Shown in pieces: positions 49,979 through 61,100 of a DNA stretch of 64,000 nucleotides. The number at the start of each line of letters is the position of its first letter. Position 1 is the first letter of the stretch. The stretch comes from Hirudinaria manillensis (taxonomy: Eukaryota > Annelida > Clitellata > Hirudinida > Hirudinidae). The stretch is taken from contig CM067530.1 in NCBI GenBank assembly GCA_034509925.1, forward strand, positions 2,759,001 to 2,823,000. The letters run 5' to 3'. The notes under the pieces are model-generated. The model was given only the letters and a program-made list of their open reading frames with translations. It was not told where the DNA came from and did no database searches. The position numbers and the translations under genes were made by a program.

Positions 49979-52900
49979 ATGTCGAATAGTTTTGGAAACT
50001 TTGCAGATAAAAATCCATTTGAAGTAAGTTTACGGAGAAATCTGTCTGAATAGCTTTGCGAATAGTGGAAGATAACAGCTTACTTTATTGTATTCTTTAA
50101 AATTACTTGACGATTCGTCTTTGGTCTGTAGGACCCAGCTGTGTTAGAGGCATTAAAAATTGAACAGTCTACTAATGCAGGACCTACTTCTGCTGTTGTC
50201 TCAGCATTCAATCAAACTGCTAACCAGGTGTGTTTTGCTTAACGATATCATTGTTTGTAGCAATCGAAAGTAAATTAAATATTTTTTTTGGAGACCATTT
50301 ATTTTATTTTGATACAATTTTACTTCTCTGCCACCAGGCTGTGGAGCAAGCAATCAACCAAGCCATAATTGGTCCTCCACCACCCTATGCTTCCCCAACC
50401 TCTTACGATCCCCAAGCTGCCGAAGAACTGAGGAAGAAGCAAGATGAATTGGAAAGGAAGGCAGCAGAACTTCAGAGAAGAGAGGAAGAGATGCAAAGAA
50501 ATGTCCAGCAACAAGGTTTGAGTTTAATACTATTCACTTATAGGGAAATATATTAAAAGAATATTTTAAATTCTTATTATTTATTCCATAAAAGAAAGTT
50601 TACTTTCAAGCATAATATATTTTAATATATCTGGCATTTCATCGACAGTCAGAAGGAACAATTTTCCACCTTTGCCATCATTTTGTCCTCTCAAGCCATG
50701 CTTTTACCAAGACATTTCCATTGACATTCCTCTTCAGTTCCAAAATGTTGTCAAAATGGGATTCAGACTCTGGCTTGGTAGGTATCATAAATGCAATGAA
50801 TTTATTGCAATGTGATGTTTATTATTTTGTTTGCATGCTTATATAATGTTGATGGTGCCATCAGTTATTACTCTCATCATGACAACTATTGTTGTAGTGT
50901 TATAATTGACTTTCAACAGCAATGAGTATAAGACATATTTTCTTTAAATAGTTGTCCTGAGCTAAAGAAATCTGTAAAATTCAATATGCTTCCAGATCAA
51001 CCTTGATAATGTCCAATGATTGAGATGAGTAAAAGACACTATATAACATAAAGCATATTATTAATGATCTTAATCTTGTTTTTTTATACCTTAATTATAT
51101 TTGCATTGGATAACCCTTGTTAGGAAAAGTGCATTAAAATGAAAAAATAAAATAAAAAATGCATAGGTTTGCTAAGTATATCAATGCTTAAAAAAAACTA
51201 TTTTAAACAAAATAATCGAGATGATTCTAATCACCCAAGTGGTGGATGAACAAGCACATTAAACAGGATTAAACACAATTACAATGGTGATGTCATTAAA
51301 GAATTCTTACGCTAACGTTAGCGTTATGGAATAAGATTCATATTTTTATCCCGTCAGCTTATGTCGTGCTCCTATTGGTCAACATGTTTGTCTCCATGAT
51401 CTACTTGATTTCCTCTATCAGTAATGACATCAACAACTCATCTGGATCGACATTTGGTCTCTCCATTGTCCTGCTTGCCATCTTTGGCCCTTGTTCCTTT
51501 GTCTGCTGGTTTAGGCCTCTGTATAATGCCTTCAGGTTTGTGGTTTGGCTCGGCTAGACATATGACTGCAATGCTCTGGATTGATTTACAATTGATTTTG
51601 TTACAAAATAAAATTCGTATTCTGATCATAATTAATATCGTCGTGCATTAGTGGCGTGCCTTACGTTGACATGTCGAATAAGAAATTGATCGCTTTGCTT
51701 GTCAAGAATGACAAGCAATTCATATCCAACTCTAATATAATTGAATAATCATGAACAATCATATAAACATAATAGTTACTGTTAACCTATTAATAATTTT
51801 AATTAACTTTGGTTAACTAATATATTAATAATTAATTTCAACAACTTTTTTAACTTCTGTTATCCAGGATCGACAGCTCATTTAACTTTTTCTTCTACTT
51901 CTTCGTCTTCTTCGTTCAATTCGTTGTTTCCATCATCCAAGCTCTTGGAGTCAGCGGATGGGGAACAGTGTAAGAACTTTGTCGATTGCCATTTTGGTTG
52001 ACGATTCTGTTGTGACGATGTGCGAGGAGGCGGGGCCGGATGTTGTCGAACGATAGTTTGGAGCGTGTTGGTTCTTTCGAAGTTTGAAGTTCGTTTCGTT
52101 TCTAAAGACCTAACAACTGGCGCAGTCGACAAAAGAAAGTTCAAAATTTGTTTAGTTTCCAAAATGGCCGACGTTGCAAAGTTGTTGGAAGCATTTACAC
52201 AGCAAATGGAATTGTTGGTCCGTTCAATAGCTACAAACGCTACACACCACACCGTTCCGAATTTTATTCCTTTCGAACCTAGCAAAGAATTGTGGAATGA
52301 TTATATGAACCGCTTCCAGTCATTCATTGAAGCGAATTCAATTCCAGCATCGAAAATTACGCAAGTGTTTCTGACAAACCAGTCCGCTTCTATTTACAAA
52401 CTTTTGCAAACAACAGCTTCTCAAAAACCAACGCCGTGCGAAGTAAATAAATTGGACTTTGCTGAAATCCAAGCGGTGATGATGCATAACTTCAACCCCA
52501 AGAGATTTGTGATTCGAGAGAGATTCAAATTTTGGACTGAGCTAAAAAGACAACCAGGTGAAACAATTCAGGAACTCGCGGCGAAAATTCGAAATGCCGC
52601 CACCACATGTGACTTCCCTAGTATAGAAGACACACTAGATGAAGCTTTAAGAACAAGATTCATGTGTTCAGTTGACAACGAGGCTGTGCTCAAAGCGTTG
52701 TTCAAAGTTCCAGAAGATGAACTAACATTCAATCGAGCAATTGAAATTGCTATGGAAGTTGAAGAGTCTGCCAAAGTTGCGAAAGCTACAGTACACGGCA
52801 CACCAGAGGACAATCGGGAACTGGTAAATAAAATTTCAAAAGAGACAGAAAGTAAACCGGACAAAGCAGAAAACCTCAACAACAGAGACAGCAATTTTCA

Positions 52901-55900
52901 AAATTCACATTCCCGAAAGGAACTTGTCCAAGATGTGGAAACAAAGGACACCACGCCAATGACTGCAGACATATTAAAGCTAAATGTCATTTCTGTGGAA
53001 TCATTGGACACATTGAAAAGGCATGTTTTAAAAAGAAGTTCAAAAGAGACAGGCATGTAAATTCAATCCACACAATTCCGAGCCACACACCTCTGACTCA
53101 GGTGCTACAAATTGCACATTCAGAATTTGTTTTTGAATTAGATAGTGGAGCCAGGGACAATTTTTGTGCAATCGAAACTTGGAAAATGTGGGGAAAGCCC
53201 AGGCTAAACTTTTCCAGTACAAGATATGTTTCGGCAACAGGTGATCCCATTCCGAACATAGGAGTCTGCGAAGTCATAGTTTCGACATCCATCATTGGGA
53301 TGATGAAGATCTTGATTCGAAAACCGTTGAAAAAGCGTGTTATAAAATTTGCCACGATTTCAAAGAATGCTTCGAGCCAGAACTTGGTTGTTTGAAAGAT
53401 TTCGAGTTAGAGGTAAAATTCAAACCAGACTCAGCAAGAACAGTGCCATTTGCAATTCAGGAAGATCTAAACCAGGCTCTTGATGCAGGAATAAAGAAAT
53501 GGACCCCAACTCATCAATGCTGGAGAGCAGAAAGCCAATTTTAGAATCTGTGGCGATTATTCTGTTACCGTAAATTCACAATTAGAACCACATAGGTATC
53601 CTATGGATCTGATGAGAAAACTGGGAGGAAGTCGATACTTCAGTAAAATCGATTTGGCAGACGCATTCAACCAAATTAAACTTGCACCTGCGAGCCAGAA
53701 GAAGCTCGCGCTGACAACAAATAGAATAGTGCTTCTTCAAACGAGACTACCTTTTGGTATCATTTCAGCCCCGGGTTATTTCCAAGAGATAATGGACAAA
53801 CTAACTTGCGATCTGCAAGGAGTAGCAGTCTATTTGGACGATATTCTTATCGGAGGTTCGAATTCCAAAGAACATATTCAAAACCTGAAACTATTACTTC
53901 AACGATTGAGAGACAAAGGTCTCAGATGTAACAAAAAAAATGCATTTTTGCTAAAGATTCAATTGAATACCTTGGACTTGTTGTTTCAAAAAGCGGAATA
54001 GAAAAATGGAAACTAGTTGACTCCCGACATTGCGATCGTTTTTGGGTTCAGTTCAGTTTTACCACAAAGAATCACTCTGGAGATAAGGAGATCTTAGCGA
54101 ACGAGGTGCAGCTTGCACATTTTGACAAATCTCTTCCTTTGGGAATTGCATGTGATGCATCAGATGTTGGAATCGGTGCAGTTTTGTTTCACAGATATCC
54201 GGATGGAAGTGAACGACCAATATTGCACATTTCAAAGACACTGTCAACATCACAAAGAAATTATAGTCAGATACATAAGGAAGCACTTTCGATTAAGATG
54301 ACAATTTTGACGCCGGTGAGGATGAAGACGACGACCTTACAGTTTGTACTTCAACTGTCGTACGATTCTTAAAAGAGGGATGGCCTCGAGTTGTAGATGC
54401 ACAAATTCGACATTTTCAAAAGTTGGAAGATGCTCTGACAGTGCAAAATGATTGTCTTATCTTCGGAAACAGAATCGTAGTTCCTGAGAAACTTAGACTA
54501 CACGTTATGGGTCTATTGCACCTTGGACATTGCGGTATGAGGAGAATGAAGCAACTGGCACGAACCGTTGTTTACTGGCCGGGAATTGATGCCGACATTG
54601 AGGAGATGTGTAGGAAATGCACATCTTCGGTTTTAAACAATCCCTGAAGAAATCGCGGCTTCCAACTATCCAGGCGCTACAGGAATTCCTCATGCAATAT
54701 CGTCGAACTCCTTTGGAGTCTGGTTACTCTCCTAGTGAACTTCTGAACGGAAGACAATTACGAAGCAAATTAGATGCGCTTTTGCCTTCAGTGCCGCACA
54801 TTGCCCAGGAACTACAAAACCGTCAGAACAAGCCTACATCAAAGAGATCGAGTAACACCCAATTCACCGTCGGGAAGCCACGCAGCGGTCCTCCTAGATG
54901 GATCCCGGCAGTGGTGATTCAAGTCTTGGGTCCTCGTCATGTCTTAATACAGGCAGTGCCAAAAGGACCCACTTTGAAAAGGCACGTCGAACAATTGAGG
55001 CCCAGACATGGGGTAGAGGAAGACGATGATCCGGGCATGGTGCCGGGTCCCACTCCCAATTCAAGGAACATTTCAACTTCTACAACTGCGCAAACCACAG
55101 TCCCGAGGAGACCCAGGGGTCGGCCAAAAAGGACGAAGAAACTTCCAACGGCCAATAGTCTCGACACTCAGAGAGGTTACGCCTAAAAGCTCTGAGAAAC
55201 TTTTCGGCTGGCGTGGAGGTGTTGTGACGATGTGCGAGGAGGCGGGGCCGGATGTTGTCGAACGATATTTTGGAGCGTGTTGGTTCTTTCGAAGTTTGAA
55301 GTTCGTTTCGTTTCTAAAGACCTAACAGATTCAATTTTTATGGTTTTATTAGTTTAGGTAGTTTCAGATAATAAATTTTGTTTTATAAATGTTTACTAAA
55401 TTTAATCTAATGTCATCTGAGGGATGTTGATAATGCCTCATAATGTTTCGTAATATATAATGTTTTTTTTGTCCAGCCTTTTGTTGGCATGTTGGCATTG
55501 AATTTTTTGTTTTCATTTTATTAACATTATATTTTAATTTGTCAATTTGTTTTTTTATTAATTTATTAATTAATACAATTCAACAAAATCATTGTAATGT
55601 TATTAATGCATTTATGAAATTTAGGGGGATCATAAGCAGCGTCGGAATGATGAGTCACGGCAGCGGGGGAAGTCTGTTCGCGGGTCTCCTCATGCTGTTG
55701 GTTGGATTGCTCTTTGCCGCTCTCGCTATCCTGGATTTTCTTCTTCTCGTAAAGGTTCGACAACTTCTTCGATTCTTTAGGAATTCAATTAGCTGATTTG
55801 AATGAATATATTGAAATCAACGGAAACAGTTACTAGTGGACTATTGACAACTGGTTTATAATTTATTTGTTGCAGTCCTGCTAAATAAACATCTCATAGG

Positions 55901-56479
55901 ATCATGTTTTGAATATTTTGAGCTCCAATATTATTAAGCCCAGTGGAAGATATATAGGGGGCTGGCCATTTGTAATGATAGACCAGGGGTCAATTTAAAA
56001 CAAGGCAGGGCTGAGATCTCTGGTCAAGGACCTTACTGGTATGGAAAGAAACAATTTACTTTATGCCTGGCAAACAGGAGCAAGCAGATTTATCCTTTAA
56101 ATTTAATATTTATATACATTTTACCGTAACCCACTAAATTTTTTATTCCTCCTCCAAGTTTTGCCTCCCTACCAAAGAATTCGAGATCTGCCTAACTTTC
56201 AAACTGTAATAAAAAAATTGCTTAGAATATTGCAGTTACCATTTAGTTTTGTGTAATTGTGATTGGTCGGGAAGTGACTTAAAGACATGTTTAGTATTAT
56301 AATTAACGAATTCTCTTCTTATGAAGGTCCATCGCATATTCAGAAGCACAGGTGCGACCTTTGCAAAGGCCCAACAGGAGTTTGCCCAGGACATCATGGG
56401 CAATAGGACTCTGCAACAGGCTGCCAGCAATCTGATTTCTTCCAATTCTGGGGCTGCAGATGGCTCCAACAGATATTGA
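49979..56479 (+). CDS. SCAMP: Secretory carrier-associated membrane protein, 336 aa, 8 exons
   Basis: Four-pass membrane protein of recycling vesicles, endosomes and trans-Golgi, involved in exocytosis and recycling. Exons: 49979-50023, 50132-50227, 50338-50515, 50649-50777, 51358-51535, 51868-51969, 55625-55754, 56327-56479; they sum to 1011 nt. The N-terminus has an NPF motif (residues 12-14) that binds EH domains, then a PPPPYASP stretch and a coiled coil (about 76-105). [10 protein letters not shown] and [10 protein letters not shown] match the family. Four hydrophobic segments follow. The conserved cytoplasmic loop between the second and third reads [10 protein letters not shown], equivalent to the SCAMP E-peptide CWYRPIYKAF. 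The C-terminus ([18 protein letters not shown]) also matches. Intron 6 (3655 bp) is swollen by an LTR element; without it the intron would be about 330 bp and both splice sites are intact. Confidence 0.95.
52008..52115 (+). repeat. 5' LTR, 108 bp
   Basis: Starts TG, ends CA, and is unusually short for a Ty3/gypsy element. It differs from the 3' LTR only near position 52057 (GATAG here, GATAT in the other). Confidence 0.95.
52118..52130 (+). other. Primer binding site, tRNA-Ser type
   Basis: TGGCGCAGTCGAC lies two bases after the 5' LTR. TGGCGCAGTCG at this place is known from Mag/SURL-like Ty3/gypsy elements, where it is taken as complementary to the 3' end of a serine tRNA. The lineage assignment is an inference from this motif. 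Confidence 0.75.
52164..55186 (+). pseudogene. Broken gag-pol of the LTR element
   Basis: Gag starts at 52164 and runs open to about 52915. A -1 frame change then leads into two zinc knuckles ([14 protein letters not shown] and [14 protein letters not shown]) and a protease-like segment with [11 protein letters not shown]. The reverse transcriptase fragment starts near 53400 in another frame, has a stop after the TPTHQC segment, and continues at 53580-54001 with YLDD, the catalytic motif. RNase H ([13 protein letters not shown]) is at 54106-54300. The integrase zinc domain ([20 protein letters not shown], then CRKC) is at about 54423-54640. The catalytic integrase core is absent, and the frame resumes in the integrase tail (54660-55186), which ends in a basic [11 protein letters not shown] stretch. 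Parts between protease and RT and within RT are also missing. It cannot encode a complete protein set. Confidence 0.9.
55220..55327 (+). repeat. 3' LTR, 108 bp
   Basis: Matches the 5' LTR over its full length except one base. It is directly followed by the second copy of the GATTC duplication. Confidence 0.95.
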
Positions 56480-56519
56480 ACGATTAGCAAGTAAAGAAGG
56501 AAATCCATTTCCATTGATT

Positions 56520-56812
56520 CTATATGGAGTGGTCTGAGGAGAGCATATCCTGAAATGAGAAAAATTTATAGGCTTAGATGAGTGGAGTCCTTTTTTTCCA
56601 TTTAGGTGGAGTTGGAGTTGACAATCATTGTTGTTTACGTTGTCTAGTCTCGACAAGGTTATTTGTTCGTGCTTACAGCTGTCAGCCCAGTGAACTAGTG
56701 TTTCCAAATGACCAACCAAATCACGCTTAACCTCACGAATCATATTCATATTTATATTTTTCTTTTGCTGCTGTTTTTGCTTTGAAATGCGTTTTGCAGA
56801 TGGACGAGTCAT
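56520..56812 (-). CDS. Possible small antisense gene, 67 aa, 2 exons
   Basis: An ATG at 56812 opens 58 codons to a strong donor (GTAAAC), and an acceptor 89 bp further on (TTTCAG) adds nine codons to a stop; the exons are 56812-56639 and 56549-56520. The peptide starts with a basic, Gln/Lys-rich segment (KRISKQKQQQKK) followed by an amphipathic stretch (DLVGHLETLVHWADSCKHEQ) that looks protein-like. No family is recognised. It lies just downstream of, and antisense to, the SCAMP 3' end, so it could be chance. Confidence 0.35.
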
Positions 56813-57226
56813 AGTTGCTATATTTTTAATGGCTTTTTGAGAAATGCTGTATCATCAAGATTTAATTTTGATTATTGAGAAAACTTAACCACTAGCTTCT
56901 AGAATTTCACAATTATGTACTTTTCATAATCTCTCCACTGAAACTTCTGAATTATTCTGTTTTTATTGTGTTAAATAGTTGACTTTGCTAGTCATGAATT
57001 CATTGGAGTTGTTACGAGGATGGTGGCCCAATTATATTTATTTTTGACATTCAAAACAAATGTTATTATAGTTATTAAAAATTTCCTTGATAAAAATGTC
57101 AAATTGTGTTCAAGAGATAGAATGGGAATTATATATTAGCAGGTGGCTAATGTATAGAGCATACTATTTTTCTCCTCATGCCAAACGTTACTTGTAATTG
57201 TATCTCAGAAATTACGCTTGAACAAA

Positions 57227-57331
57227 ATGACTAAAAAGCCATTTGAGCGATTGTGGTATTGGTGCGTGAACAGGGGTCAATTCCGAGTAAGCAAAGCTGA
57301 TTACTACCCCGACGACAACTTTCCTTACTGA
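57227..57331 (+). CDS. Candidate 34-aa micropeptide
   Basis: A short frame starting MTKKPFERLWYWCVNRGQ and ending in YYPDDNFPY. The density of Trp, Tyr, Phe and Arg is far from what AT-rich spacer gives by chance. The frame extends upstream past an acceptor-like CTCAG without a stop, so this could be the last exon of a longer transcript. No known family assigned. Confidence 0.35.
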   Translation: MTKKPFERLWYWCVNRGQFRVSKADYYPDDNFPY

Positions 57332-57850
57332 TTTAGTTCGTCCACTAGCTCAGTAGGCTCTGAGACTATCACTTCCAGTCTGTGTTATAAGATTAATGAA
57401 ACCTCCAATTTCTTAAATGTGTTTAAAATAATTCATATCATGCGATTAAATCAAAATACGCATGCTTTTTTCGGAACATCGGTATTTGGCTGTTTTAACC
57501 ACAAATTAATCAATGACGACGAGCGGTGCTGAATTGGATTGGTTGGATTACGCCTCGAAGTCAAGCCGACAATCCCATCCAAAAGTACTTTTGAAATAGA
57601 CAGTAGATAGTGTTTTTAGTGTATTTTTACTATCAACACAAATTACATTTTCTATTTAGTTAAGATAAGTAGTTAAGATATGACATTATTTATTATAAAA
57701 CATGAGACTCTCTAAATAATTTGTTACTTGGTTATTAACAAAATTATAGCATTGCTGTAAATTTTTAAAAGTTATTTAAAATACGTGTCGTAATTTTATT
57801 TTAAGTAATAAAGCGTCTCAGCATTTTTAATCGGTGCCGTGCTTCATTGT

Positions 57851-57859
57851 CGCCATTTT
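57851..57859 (-). promoter_or_regulatory. YY1-type site upstream of the SAP/RRM gene
   Basis: CGCCATTTT is the reverse complement of the YY1 consensus AAnATGGCG. YY1 sites near transcription starts are common in animal housekeeping genes. It sits about 290 bp before the start codon, within the likely 5' UTR or core promoter. A single 9-mer match is weak evidence. Confidence 0.4.
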
Positions 57860-58144
57860 GCTGTTGATCTGAAACTGTTTTTGGAAGTATTGATTGCGAT
57901 TTTTATTGATTCTGTTTCAAATTGATTCCCAGGTAACTAGATTTGTTTCCCTGCATTATTGCGCATCTGTGAAATTATCACCGTTATTGTACGGTAACCG
58001 GTCCCTAAGCTTCGTATGCTTTATAATTTTCAACAATTTAAATCAAAGTGGTCGGACGCCCTTGCCATTTCCATACTCATTATAAACCATTAGAGTGTCA
58101 CTTTGTGACAAGGCTCACCGAAGGACTTTTTTTCTGGTAGACTA

Positions 58145-61100
58145 ATGGCAGTGGATCTTGGAGAAAATTTCGAAAGTGTTTTGGAGCAATTGTCAGAAGA
58201 TCAGTTGCGAGAAGAGCTCGTTCAGCGGGGACTCGATACTACTGGGGATAGAGATGAATTGATCACCAGAATTGAGAAATATGATCAGAGTGAGAATATA
58301 AATTTTATGCTGTTGGAACATATTCTGAGGATGCACAGTGTGATCTCAACAAGATGGTCAATCTCTAAACAAGATTCCAAACATGCATTGCTTCTCAGCA
58401 AAAATCCTGAATTAATACTGAAAACTTTCATGTTATGCCTAGTACTAGTTCTGTTTATAAATATGAGGCTAAATTGTAGCCATAAAGCTATCCCATAGTG
58501 TTTTTTTAAATTTGAATTTGTTTCAACAAAAGGTTATGCTCATGACATAGAACTGAGGGATTCAGAAGCTGAAAATGAGAACTATAACACTGATGATGGA
58601 AGAGTGTTTGTTGTGGGTCAGGATGGAGAGAATGGAGAAGAAAAAGAGGATGAAAATGACTTTGTTGTCTGGGCTGATGGTGAGTTCTAGTTTATGACTT
58701 CATTTTTGGAATGAAAATAACAGTGGTTGGATCAAGTTTTTAATAAAATCACTTTATTTTGATGTAAAGATGTTGATGAAATAACTGAAGAAGAGAAACG
58801 ATCCAAAAAGGATGGAGAAATTGAGGTGGTTGATTTAGACAAAGCACCTACAGAACTCTTTGCTGTGGACATGGCCAAAGAAAGTTAGTTCCTAATTGAA
58901 TATCTTTGTGGACAGTCTTTTGTATCCATGGATTTCTCCTCATTGTATTGATTATGTAATTTTAATTATTATTTTTTTACTTTTAGAGGATCAGCTTTTG
59001 CTCACTTGGAATGGACAGAAGATTGTTGTACCTTGCAAAGATGAAGTTTCAAGAGGTTAGTAAATGCTAATTTATAATAATCTGGAGCTGTTTCTTGAAT
59101 ACTATTGTAACTAATTATTGGGAAGTATGTTGTGGGATGTTAATGATTTTAATTTGTGGTTTAATCTGTTAAGAGTGAATTAATGAAATGAATGACACAA
59201 AAGTTCATTCAACTTTAATTTATTCATTAATGTACAACTATTTTTTCAATTCCAGAGTTGAAGTCCTTCTCTAGGCAGCTAAACGTCATTGCATATCCTA
59301 TTGTAGTGGATGATTTTTACAATGAAACCCTCATTCCCGTCATCAAGTCTGCAGTTAATTTCTCTTCCGAAATTGACGAGGTCGGGCCCGGAGTTCCAAT
59401 CAAAGGGTGAGGATGTGTTATCTTAATTTGAAGTGCTATCTAATTGGTCTTTTCTGAATTGTCACCTTTATATTTTTCGTGGTTGGCGATGCCTGCTGGC
59501 TAGTGATAGCTTTGGACCTTATATTTAAAAAAATCTTAAGATTGGAGCTTATCATGCTGATTCTGCAATTTGTTCCTGTACTGAATCAATGTTTTTAATA
59601 TAGCTACCTGAGGTTGAAGTTTGGAACTGTTGCTGACATGAAACATGCCATGGAGGTTCTTAATGGACTCGGCACTGAAGAGAGACAGATTACTGTTCAG
59701 CATTTCTATGATAGTGATTCTGAAGGTACATTATTTCAATAATTTTGATTGGGCTTATCCTGAGTATAAACATATATATTCATTAATTCATATAAATTTC
59801 ATTACTTTAATCTTGCATTGTTATATTTTAGGGCATATTCTATCAAAGGTAAAGGGAAAAGGCTCAAGCAAAGGTTAGATGGCATCTTTTAACTGATCTT
59901 TTAGATGATCTTCAAATATTCAAACATTAACTGGCACCTCGATCGACAATTGAAAGCTCGTTTCAAATAGTCGAGCCATCTGTAACCTTTGGCATTCTCG
60001 GTTGTCTTTCAACTCTCGAACGTGGTCTCGGAGTTGGACGTAGTGGAAAATCATCGGAATGGCAGGAGGACATTGTTGCTACGGTGTTTGCGAAAAATCT
60101 GCGTTCGAATCAAAAAGCAACAAAATACTCAACTCACCCCAACCAAATCTCCAATAATCAATGATCGTTTCAGATTCGGTGAATCAAAGATTACTATTTG
60201 TATCCAATATCCCCGCCGGAGTTACAGAAGACGAGCTTAAAGAGACCTTCGCTGACTGCCTCAGGGTCATAAACCCTGCTAAAGAAGAAAGCCACATGGG
60301 GTAATTGGACTGCTTTGGGATTGGATTGGCAGAAGAACGTGAATAGTGTTTTGTTGGCGAGAAAGCTTGCAACGTCCGTCAGATAAGGATCGACGAATCA
60401 TAAGTCTACGTTTGAAATTTTCTATAAAAAAAATAACCTGGCAGTGGATTTCGCCGGGCTTTGGAATGTATTGATTGTATTATGGACGTCACTAGATGCG
60501 AATATACTAGAGTGGAAGAGCAGGAATTGATTGAATTTAAAAAAAAGAAATTCCTAATTATTTTGTTTGATTGAGAGAAGAATTAAACAAAGAATGATTT
60601 TGAGCTGCCCTTTAAGATCTAATTTAATTATTTTAAAATTATCTCCTTGTATTAGTGATTGACAATGCTGACAACCTCATTAATACCATTTTGCCAGACA
60701 AGAAAAGTCTAATTCATTAAGTTAAATTTAACATTTACCTCCTTAGGCATGTTTATGTGGAGTATATCTCAGAAGCAGCAGCCAGTGAGGCAGTGGAGAA
60801 GCACAGGCAAGAGGAGATCAAGGACCAGCCTCTATATGTTATCAAGTGTCTCACTGAGAGAAAGGAATCCATCGGTCAGATATATTTTGAGTTATTGAAT
60901 GTTGGATCAATCAGTTGATTATAATAACATTATATTTAATGTTAATGCTGACATAGTAATATTATAATAAAGAAATTATAAAGCAATTGTGAAACAACCT
61001 TTGGTTGCTTAATGCCAATCTGCATTGCAAAGACTACTTGTTGTTCAAGTAGTTTAATGAGAAGTCTAAGTTCTGCATGAAGTTTGCATAATTATTGTTC

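Larger units (their letters stand above)
52003..55332 (+). mobile_element. Internally deleted Ty3/gypsy-type LTR retrotransposon with target duplication
   Basis: The element proper is 52008-55327, with 108-bp LTRs at 52008-52115 and 55220-55327. The LTRs begin TGTTG, end TAACA and differ at one base. A 5-bp target duplication, GATTC, flanks it on both sides (52003-52007 and 55328-55332). A primer binding site follows the left LTR after two bases, and a purine-rich GTGGAGG precedes the right LTR. Inside are gag, two CCHC knuckles, a protease-like DSG, reverse transcriptase, RNase H, an integrase zinc domain and an integrase tail, in Ty3/gypsy order. Parts between these domains are missing and frames are broken. 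It lies in the sense direction in SCAMP intron 6. LTR near-identity says the insertion is recent. Confidence 0.95.

Noticed and set aside
57339..57400. tRNA-like A box (TAGCTCAGTAGG)
   Set aside because: No matching B box (GGTTCGANTCC) and no cloverleaf pairing follow at the right distance.
59940..60173. Open frames in an intron of the SAP/RRM gene
   Set aside because: Exons on both sides join directly in phase 1 to give an intact RRM; the intronic frames end in stops and add nothing recognisable.
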